From NCBI GenBank assembly GCA_016222805.1, contig JACRQG010000048.1:62001-126000 (forward strand): a stretch of DNA of 64,000 nucleotides, in the 5' to 3' direction. Below are positions 9,415 to 15,859 of the stretch, in pieces (position 1 is the stretch's first letter; each line of letters starts with the position of its first letter). Below the pieces are notes generated by a model. That model searched no databases. It saw only the letters and a program-made list of their open reading frames with translations, and was not told where the DNA came from. The translations under genes were made by a program, and so were the position numbers. This stretch comes from Verrucomicrobiota bacterium. Its GTDB lineage: Bacteria > Verrucomicrobiota > Verrucomicrobiia > Opitutales > Opitutaceae.

Positions 9415-10893
9415 TCACTTCCGTTTGGCCTTCGCCGGGCGCTCGCGGGAGGCGCCTTCCGCGGCTGGCTGAAACGAACGGCCACTGTTGACGATCTCGT
9501 CCCAGCGCTGTCGGCACTCCGCTGCGAGCCGGGCGGCTTCCTGGGGAAACCGTGCCTGCACGTCGGTGGTTTCTCCCGGATCCGCATCGAGGTCGAACAG
9601 GGCCGACTGCCCTCCGGGCAAAGCGTGGTATTTGAAGCGCGGGCCGCGCAGCACGACATGATGCGCGGTGAAGGCCCGCTGGCGCGCATCCGCGATGCCG
9701 TCCCGGGGCGAACCGGGACCGGAAATCGCCAGCCGGAACAACGGCGTTCGCTCCACGAAGGCGGTGGCGTCCATCAGCGCCGGCCGCAGGCTCACGCCGG
9801 TCCAGGGCAGGTGCGCGACCGCGTCCCCAAGCACACCTGCGAGATCGAGCAAGGTCGGAACCAGGTCCTCCGCGCCACCGAACTGCCGGCGATCCCCCGG
9901 CGCAATCTTCCCCGGCCAGCGCACCAAGAACGGCACCCGGATGCCGTTCTCCCAGACCGTCGCCTTGTGCCCGCGCAGGGCATGGGGGTTGCGCTTCGCC
10001 CAGTCCGCCTCCGTGAGTTCACGATCCGCCTCCGCCTTGTGGCTCATGCCGTTGTCGCTGACGAACACCACCAGCGTGTTTTCCTCCTGCCCGGTCTCGC
10101 GCAGGCCGGCCAGCAGGCGCCCGATCGCGGCGTCGAGTTGCGCGATGCTGCCATAGCACCGTGCCAGATCCGCCGACAGGCCTCGCGCGAGGAAGGGTTG
10201 CTGGTACCGGTCATCGCACACCCACGGCAGGTGCGGGATGATGTAGGCAGCCGTGGCCAGCCAGGGCTCCGGCCGCTTTTCCCGGATGAAGTCCAGGATC
10301 AGATCGGTGAGGATGTCGGCGGTCCACCCTTTCGGCTGAAGCGTGGCCCCGCGATTGGGCAGCGTCGGATCCCGATGCTGGTAGCCGCTGACAAAGTACC
10401 CCTGGTCCCAACCGCGCTCCCACGGCGACGACTCGGGCAGACGCGCGGTATCCGCCTTGCCGGCGTAGAAGGTACGGTACCCCGCCGCGCGAAAGTAGGC
10501 CGGGAGCAGGACCTCGTCTTTTCGGAGATTGGCCCGCGGCGGGACGCCCCAGACGCCCGTGAGCAGATGATCGCGGCCGGTGTAGAAGGCCGCCCGCGAG
10601 GGCGAACACGCCGCAGCCACGACGAAGTTGCGGAAGACCGCCGACTGCGCCGCCAGCCGATCGAGGACGGGAGTCGAGACGAGCGGATTACCCGTGAAGC
10701 CGAAGTCACTGTAGCCCTGGTCGTCGCTGATGATGAGCAGAACATTGGGTCGCCCCCCGGCTGGCGCGGTGGACGCAGCCCGCGCCTCAACCGCGAGGGC
10801 GATGACGGCAAGCGAGACCAACATGATCCACCGCCCGGCGCCGACAGTACGACCCGGGTTTTTCCGCGCGGCGAGAGAGGGAATGATCTTCAT
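9415..10893 (-). CDS. Type I sulfatase (arylsulfatase/alkaline phosphatase superfamily), exported
   Basis: Sulfatase of 492 residues. ATG 10893 places a hydrophobic export segment (WIMLVSLAVIALAVEARA, about 22-39) near the start; a start at 10938 only lengthens the cytoplasmic tail. Metal-binding DD is at 57-58 (LLIISDDQGYSDFG). The active-site signature CSPSRAAFYTG has its cysteine at about residue 96, the residue converted to formylglycine in this family, so a maturase encoded elsewhere is needed. Later conserved parts include SDNGMSHK and GHKATVWENGIRVPFLVRWPGKI. It lies downstream of the second TonB receptor on the same strand, suggesting that the imported polysaccharide is sulfated. Substrate sugar and sulfate position are not predictable from the sequence. 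Confidence 0.88.
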   Translation of the reverse strand: MKIIPSLAARKNPGRTVGAGRWIMLVSLAVIALAVEARAASTAPAGGRPNVLLIISDDQGYSDFGFTGNPLVSTPVLDRLAAQSAVFRNFVVAAACSPSRAAFYTGRDHLLTGVWGVPPRANLRKDEVLLPAYFRAAGYRTFYAGKADTARLPESSPWERGWDQGYFVSGYQHRDPTLPNRGATLQPKGWTADILTDLILDFIREKRPEPWLATAAYIIPHLPWVCDDRYQQPFLARGLSADLARCYGSIAQLDAAIGRLLAGLRETGQEENTLVVFVSDNGMSHKAEADRELTEADWAKRNPHALRGHKATVWENGIRVPFLVRWPGKIAPGDRRQFGGAEDLVPTLLDLAGVLGDAVAHLPWTGVSLRPALMDATAFVERTPLFRLAISGPGSPRDGIADARQRAFTAHHVVLRGPRFKYHALPGGQSALFDLDADPGETTDVQARFPQEAARLAAECRQRWDEIVNSGRSFQPAAEGASRERPAKAKRK

Positions 10894-10940
10894 GAGAACG
10901 GAAGCAGATCGGCGATTCTCGGTCGTTGTCTCCGGCACTC

Positions 10941-11032
10941 CCTGTAGGCAGGGCGACCGCGCCCCGCGAGACCGAAGCAGCGAGGCGGAAGGCGCGCCGC
11001 ACGACGCGGGGCGGGGTCGCCCCGCCTACAGG
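10941..11032. repeat. REP-like imperfect dyad, 28-base arms
   Basis: Left arm 10941-10968 begins CCTGTAGGCAGGGCGACC; right arm 11005-11032 ends GTCGCCCCGCCTACAGG. The arms are complementary at 26 of 28 positions and enclose a 36-base GC-rich loop. It fills the gap between the sulfatase start and the end of the second TonB receptor, both on the minus strand. The form is that of a repetitive extragenic palindrome; a full second copy was not noticed in this window. It could affect mRNA between the two genes. Confidence 0.6.
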
Positions 11033-11046
11033 AAAACCGAGAGAAG

Positions 11047-13866
11047 CTAAAACGCCCTGCTCACCGTCACGCTCCAGCGGCGCGGCTGTTGGAACAGGTA
11101 CCGCCAGGTGCCGGTGTTGTCCTTGTCGGTGATGATGAGGTCATCGTGATCGAGCAGGTTGTCGACGTTGAGCTGGGTCCGCCACGGGCCGAGGCGCGTG
11201 CGCCATTCCTTGCCGATCATCGCATTCAAGAGCAGGACCTCGGCGCCGTAGACCTCGGCGTAATCGCGGGTCGTGTCGAAACCAGTGACAGGTCGCGAAC
11301 GGTAGTTGGCCCCGCCGCCGAGACTGACGCCGTCGTACCAGGCCCCCGCCGCGCGAAAGGTGTAATTGCCAAACAAGTTCACCCGGTGCTTCACCGCCTG
11401 CCGGGGCGATCGCCCGTCCGCGCGGCTGATCACCGCCAGCCAGGTCTGCGCGCTGCGGATCGCATCCGCGACCGTGGGGTTCACGTTTGTGTCGATGCCC
11501 GTGTACGGCGCCACCAAGGGACGGGTGGCGTTCTGCTGCCAGAGCGCGGCGTTGTCGGCGAGGTAGCTGCGCAGGCGCGGCAGGGTGTTGGACTGCACCA
11601 CCTCGGTCTGGCTGGCATTGAGCGCGAGGCGGAACTGCCGCGTCGGGTTGGTCGTGATCTCGAGCTCCCAACCGCGACCCGTGTTGTCCACGCTGTCGCG
11701 CGGATTGGCGATCTGCCGTTCCAGGCGTCCCAGCGCCTCCCAGATTTCGTTGATCGCCGGCACGAGGCTGGCGGTCACCGCGGCGTCCGCGGCCGTCCGG
11801 TTGGTTTCCTCGACCCGGTAGCGCGACAGGGACAGCGCCAGCCGGCCGTCCCCGGTCGCCACCTTCAACCCGACATCGGTGCCCCGGCCGAGCCGCGGGC
11901 CCATCGGGCGCTCGTTGATGTCGATCGGCGTCTGCGGCACGAAATTGTCGGCGTTGTTGTAGACCAGGCTGAGCCATGGCAGCGCCCGGAACACGAGGCC
12001 GTAGGTGCGGGTGTTGCCGGCGAAGTCGCTGTTCGACTGGCGCGGCAGCTTCCGGCTGAACTCGCGGGTCACGGGATCGCGCGCGGCGTTGCCTCCCGTC
12101 CAGAAATCCTGGGAGTCGCGCCGGAAACCCCAGGTGGCGATGAACCGATCGCCCGGCGCCGTACTCTGCCCGGCCAGCATGAGCGAATCGGTGGTGGTTG
12201 TCTGGTAGTTGCTGGCGTCGCCGGTGCGGCGGTAGCCGGAGGTCATGCCGGCGAGGGCCAGGGGATGCTCACGCGGATCGAGCGCGCCGCGCCGGCGCGG
12301 ATCCGCCGAGCTGAAGTCCAGGTACGTGCGCCGCCAGATCTGGTTGGCCGCGACCGTCACATCGAGCGGATAGGTCGCGGAGCCCGGTGGCGTGAGGTTC
12401 ACTTCATTGAGGGCCTCGGTGAAGGAGTCGTACTTCTCCGAGGAGGCCAGGGCGGCGAGGCGGTGGCGTCCCAGCCGCCGCTGCTGCAGATCGAGATCGT
12501 ACGCCACGGTGAGGCGCCAGGTCTGCGTGTCGTTGTCGATGTCGCGGTAGCCGGGCTGGCTCTGCACGTAGAGGCGGCCGACGTTGGGGTTGGGCTGGCC
12601 GGCGTTGGCCGGCAGCGCGCCGTTGGGCAACGGCGTGCTCGGGATCAGGGCGTTGACGTCGGCGAACGCGCCCATGCTGTTCCAGGCCACGCCGAAGTCC
12701 GCCCGCCGCACGTCCCGCTGGCGATTGTAGGCCAGCTCCAGCACGAGTCCACCCCAGCGCTGCTCGAGAAACGCCGCGTAGGTATGGTAGCGGTTGTCGG
12801 AACTGGTGCCCGGGCCGCCGAGGTACGCGGACCTCGGGATGAGGGAAAAATCGGTCAGCGCCCGGGAGTTGCCGGCCAGCGAAGGAGCTCCCGGCGCGCG
12901 CGTGGTCTGCCGCGTGCCCGTCCACGAGACCAGCGGGGTCGTGCCCAGGGGATCGAAGACGACGAAGCGGTTGCCGTTCTGAATCGTCCCGGCGATCGCC
13001 TGCGTGTTGTTCGCGGCAATCGGACGCCCGGCGGCGATCCACTCACTGGTGTAGTCCGACGTGGGCCACGGCATGGCGTTGAGCTGCTGCCGATCCGCGT
13101 ATTCGCCCTGCACGCGCAGCTCCGTGCCGCGGAACGGACGGTACGCGGCGGCGAGTGCGCCGGAGGCTGTCTTCAGGTACTCAAATTCCCGCCAGCTCTT
13201 CCGATCCTGCCAGAGCGCGTTGGCGCGAACAGCCACCTGCCGGCCGATCCGGCGGTTCACGTCCACCGTCGCACGGTAGTCGTCCCAGCTGCCGACCCGC
13301 ACCTGGACCTGATCGGTGGATTTCCCGGCCAGGTGGGCGCGCTTGGTGGTGGTGTTGACGATCCCGCCCGGGCCGCCGACGCCGAAGAGGATGGCATTGG
13401 GGCCGCGGGAGAAATCGAGGCGCTCGGTGTTGAACACGTCACTCGAGACCCGCCACGTGAAGTAGTCACGCCCGAGCGAGGCGCCGGTGAAGCCGCGCAC
13501 CTGGATGTTGCCGTCGCCCTGCTGGACGGAGGAGAGCCCCGTGTAGTCGGTGAATTCGCGCGAGGCGTTCAGCGCGAACTCCATCGCCGCCATCGTGCTG
13601 AGCACGCCGAGGTCATCGAGCAGTTCCTTGGTGAACACGGAGATTGCCGCCGGGGTGTCGCGCAGCTCCGTGTTGAGCCGGCTGCCCGCGAGTGAACTCG
13701 TCGCCACGTAGCCCGCATCGCGATCGACCGAAACCTCGAAGGGCGAGAGGGTGATCGCCTCCTCCGCAGCGGGCGCCGGCGGCACGGCCCCCGGGGCGGA
13801 GCCGGCGGAGGCGAGAAGGACGGCCACCGAGAAACCACGTCTGGCGAAACGGAACATGGTACGCAT
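11047..13866 (-). CDS. TonB-dependent receptor
   Basis: Outer-membrane receptor of about 939 residues. ATG 13866 (MRTMFRFARRGFSVAVLLAS) gives a signal peptide cleaved near residue 27; a second ATG at 13857 is equally possible. After the short linker ITLSPFEVSVDRDAGY comes a plug domain (about 50-165) with NTELRDTPAAISVFTKELLDDLG, IQVRGFTGAS and FSRGPNAILFGVGGPGGIVN. The barrel ends in TVSRAF. Unlike the receptor at 401-3340 it has no carboxypeptidase-regulatory domain and looks more like the siderophore/FhuE-type branch common in Opitutaceae. It precedes the sulfatase, with a REP-like dyad between, and diverges from the small HTH gene, whose palindrome at 14048-14070 may control both. Confidence 0.9.
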   Translation of the reverse strand: MRTMFRFARRGFSVAVLLASAGSAPGAVPPAPAAEEAITLSPFEVSVDRDAGYVATSSLAGSRLNTELRDTPAAISVFTKELLDDLGVLSTMAAMEFALNASREFTDYTGLSSVQQGDGNIQVRGFTGASLGRDYFTWRVSSDVFNTERLDFSRGPNAILFGVGGPGGIVNTTTKRAHLAGKSTDQVQVRVGSWDDYRATVDVNRRIGRQVAVRANALWQDRKSWREFEYLKTASGALAAAYRPFRGTELRVQGEYADRQQLNAMPWPTSDYTSEWIAAGRPIAANNTQAIAGTIQNGNRFVVFDPLGTTPLVSWTGTRQTTRAPGAPSLAGNSRALTDFSLIPRSAYLGGPGTSSDNRYHTYAAFLEQRWGGLVLELAYNRQRDVRRADFGVAWNSMGAFADVNALIPSTPLPNGALPANAGQPNPNVGRLYVQSQPGYRDIDNDTQTWRLTVAYDLDLQQRRLGRHRLAALASSEKYDSFTEALNEVNLTPPGSATYPLDVTVAANQIWRRTYLDFSSADPRRRGALDPREHPLALAGMTSGYRRTGDASNYQTTTTDSLMLAGQSTAPGDRFIATWGFRRDSQDFWTGGNAARDPVTREFSRKLPRQSNSDFAGNTRTYGLVFRALPWLSLVYNNADNFVPQTPIDINERPMGPRLGRGTDVGLKVATGDGRLALSLSRYRVEETNRTAADAAVTASLVPAINEIWEALGRLERQIANPRDSVDNTGRGWELEITTNPTRQFRLALNASQTEVVQSNTLPRLRSYLADNAALWQQNATRPLVAPYTGIDTNVNPTVADAIRSAQTWLAVISRADGRSPRQAVKHRVNLFGNYTFRAAGAWYDGVSLGGGANYRSRPVTGFDTTRDYAEVYGAEVLLLNAMIGKEWRTRLGPWRTQLNVDNLLDHDDLIITDKDNTGTWRYLFQQPRRWSVTVSRAF

Positions 13867-14047
13867 GAAAAGCAAAGGAAGGGTGGAGCGCCGTTCGGCA
13901 GGAATGGCGCCCCCGGATGCCGCCTCTCCTCTTGCGGCAATCTGGTCACCGCGCAAGGCCGCTCCCCGCCCCCCTGACGCCACCTCCGCACACCGCCCGC
14001 CCGCGGCACCACGCGCCCCCGACTTTCTCCGCCACAACCCTCTCGTC

Positions 14048-14070
14048 AGTGTAACCTATTAGGTTACACT
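14048..14070. promoter_or_regulatory. Perfect palindromic operator candidate upstream of the HTH gene
   Basis: Eleven-base arms (AGTGTAACCTA and TAGGTTACACT) surround one central T; the core is GTAACC-N5-GGTTAC. It ends 6 bases before the HTH gene ATG and lies 181 bases upstream of the divergent TonB receptor start. Its symmetry and position fit an autoregulatory operator. A second copy of the core lies just after the HTH stop codon. Confidence 0.65.
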
Positions 14071-14076
14071 TTCTCC

Positions 14077-14436
14077 ATGTCGCTCCCCGTTCATCCCCAC
14101 CTGCAGATCTGGCTCAATCTCAGCGGCGCGCTGGCTGATGCTGCGGTCGCGGGCTTTTCCGAAATCAAGTCCGCGCTGCGTTCCCGCCGGAGGGCCAGCT
14201 ACCGCACCCGCCGGCCCGGCGCCGAGTCGCCGATGTGGAATGCCTGCGCGATCCTGCTCCGTGAGGCCTGCCGCCCGTACGGGACCAAGGCGCGACTCGC
14301 CCGCTATCTCGGCGTGCCACGCCAGCGCTTGAACGACTTCCTGACCGGCCACAGTCGCCTGCCCGACGCCGAGCTCACGTTGCGGATGCTCCACTGGCTG
14401 GCCGAGACCCGCGCGGGCCGCGATCCGTCGCGGTGA
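14077..14436 (+). CDS. Small helix-turn-helix DNA-binding protein
   Basis: A 119-residue basic protein. The C-terminal half (about 60-112) reads as a Cro/XRE-like helix-turn-helix: ACAILLREACRPYGTKARLARYLGVPRQRLNDFLTG then LPDAELTLRMLHWL. The N-terminal 55 residues (IWLNLSGALADAAVAGFSEI, then RSRRRASYRTRR) match nothing I recognise; a predicted amphipathic helix followed by a very arginine-rich stretch may aid dimerisation or DNA contact. The gene is bracketed by two GTAACC-N5-GGTTAC palindromes and is divergent from the second TonB receptor. Autoregulation and control of that receptor are the likely roles, inferred from position only. Confidence 0.75.
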   Translation: MSLPVHPHLQIWLNLSGALADAAVAGFSEIKSALRSRRRASYRTRRPGAESPMWNACAILLREACRPYGTKARLARYLGVPRQRLNDFLTGHSRLPDAELTLRMLHWLAETRAGRDPSR

Positions 14437-14437
14437 G

Positions 14438-14460
14438 AGTGTAACCCAATAGGTTACTTT
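14438..14460 (+). terminator. Second GTAACC-N5-GGTTAC palindrome; possible terminator or operator
   Basis: Two bases after the HTH stop codon, GTAACC (14441-14446), CAATA, GGTTAC (14452-14457) repeats the operator core, with flanks AGT and TTTGTCTTT. As RNA this is a 6-bp stem with a 5-base loop and a U-rich tail, so it may end HTH transcription. As DNA it repeats the half-sites of the upstream operator. The two uses are not exclusive. It lies between convergent genes. Confidence 0.5.
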
Positions 14461-14483
14461 GTCTTTCCCCGTCGCCCGGCGGT

Positions 14484-15665
14484 TCAGTCCGCTCGGCGGA
14501 AGCGCACGCGGAGCAGGCCGGCCAGGCCGATGGCGAGCAAGCCCGTGACGGCGTAGGCTCCGGCCTGCGGCACCGCCGGCACCAGGCTCAACGCGACGGC
14601 ACCGAGGAGCGGCCCGCCGCACACGCCAGCCCCGATGGCCGCCTCGTGCAGGCCGCCGTGCTCCCCCTTGGTGTCGCCCACGTCCATCGAGTAGAAGAGC
14701 GAGGAGTAATAGATCAGCCCGGTGGCGACGCCGAAGATCACCTGGGCGGTGATGACCATCCAGAGGTGCGACGCCAGCACGAGCGTGGCGAAGCCGGCGA
14801 TCAGCCCGAGGAAAGCCGCCAGCAGCCAGCGGAAGCGGTAGTGCCAGCCGGTCCACTGCCAGAGCACGATGAACGCCACGAGCCGCACGTAGAACCACAG
14901 CGAGCAGAAGACCCCGCTCTGCGTGGCGCTGAGTTGGAACCGCTCCGCCAGCTGCGGAATGATGGCGCCCACGGTGTTGATGGCCACGTACGCGAAGGGA
15001 TTGGCGATCCACGCCATCTGGAGGAAGCGCTGCGGTGGCACGGACTGCCGGCGCGCGGCGTCCTCCGGCTGGTGCGACGGCGGCGCGTGCGGCGCGGCCT
15101 TCGGCAGCCGTGCCGCCGCACGCTCGAGCCACAGGGTGAGGCCGAGTTGTGCGAGCACGATGGCGAAAGGGATGCCGTACAGCCCGGCGCGTCCCAGGCG
15201 CTCCCACCACCATCCGCCCAGCGAATAGGCCACCGCCGCGCTGCCGGCCCAGACCACGTTGTAGATGCCAACCATGCGGGCGGTGCCGCGAAAGTCCTCC
15301 CCCTCGGCCACCAGCGCCTCGAGCGTCGGCCACGTGAGACAGATCGGAGCGGTCAACAACGCCAGGGCCAGCACCTGCCCGACCACTCCCGGAAACAGCC
15401 AGCCGACCACCAGGGCGACCAGCATGCCGGAGAATCCAAGCCGCAGCGCGGTGAAGTAGCCGTGGCGCTGCGCGAATTTCCCGCCCAGCCACGACGCCAC
15501 GAGATAGACGCCGCCATGCAGCGCGGTGAGGAAGAGGTTACCCCGGTTGCCGAAACCGAACTCGTCGCGCGCGAGGAAGAACAGGTAGTAGAGGTAAAAC
15601 GTCGCCGCGATGCTGTTCAGGGCCTCGATGACGAAGTAGCCGATCTTGAGTTGGCGCAGGGACAC
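14484..15665 (-). CDS. MFS transporter
   Basis: Inner-membrane major facilitator of 393 residues with about 12 hydrophobic segments. No ATG is available near the N-terminus; GTG 15665 gives MSLRQLKIGYFVIEALNSIAATFYLYYLFF, the start of the first membrane helix, so it is the best choice. Reading further upstream would run through the end of the GH106-like gene. Features include the loop RHGYFTALRLGFSGM and a second half starting at FAYVAINTVGAIIPQL. It follows the GH106-like gene by about 194 bases on the same strand, so it may take up rhamnose, an oligosaccharide or an accompanying sugar acid. No specific substrate is recognised. Confidence 0.8.
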   Translation of the reverse strand: MSLRQLKIGYFVIEALNSIAATFYLYYLFFLARDEFGFGNRGNLFLTALHGGVYLVASWLGGKFAQRHGYFTALRLGFSGMLVALVVGWLFPGVVGQVLALALLTAPICLTWPTLEALVAEGEDFRGTARMVGIYNVVWAGSAAVAYSLGGWWWERLGRAGLYGIPFAIVLAQLGLTLWLERAAARLPKAAPHAPPSHQPEDAARRQSVPPQRFLQMAWIANPFAYVAINTVGAIIPQLAERFQLSATQSGVFCSLWFYVRLVAFIVLWQWTGWHYRFRWLLAAFLGLIAGFATLVLASHLWMVITAQVIFGVATGLIYYSSLFYSMDVGDTKGEHGGLHEAAIGAGVCGGPLLGAVALSLVPAVPQAGAYAVTGLLAIGLAGLLRVRFRRAD

Positions 15666-15797
15666 AGCGTCAGTCGAGCGGGCGGCGCGGGAAAGGCAAT
15701 GGCGGTTGCGCTCCGCGCCGTACTGCGCCCCTCGATGCATGCGACGCCGGAGGCAAGACCAGCGACCGCAGAAAAGCGGTGCCACGCCGGAGTGTCG

Positions 15798-15816
15798 CCG
15801 GCCTCGGCGAGGCCGG
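15798..15816. other. GC-rich hairpin between GH106-like and MFS genes
   Basis: CCGGCCTC, GGC loop, GAGGCCGG: a perfect 8-bp stem in the 194-base gap after the GH106-like stop (minus strand). No U-tract follows on either strand, so it is not a classical intrinsic terminator; it may shape mRNA processing between the two genes. Confidence 0.35.
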
Positions 15817-15859
15817 ACCGGACGGATGCCTCCCGGTGCCGCGGCTTGCCAGCCGCCGC

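Noticed and set aside
14048-14460. Insertion sequence bounded by the two palindromes
   Set aside because: The enclosed gene is not a transposase and no target-site duplication was seen. Operator and terminator use explains the palindromes more simply.
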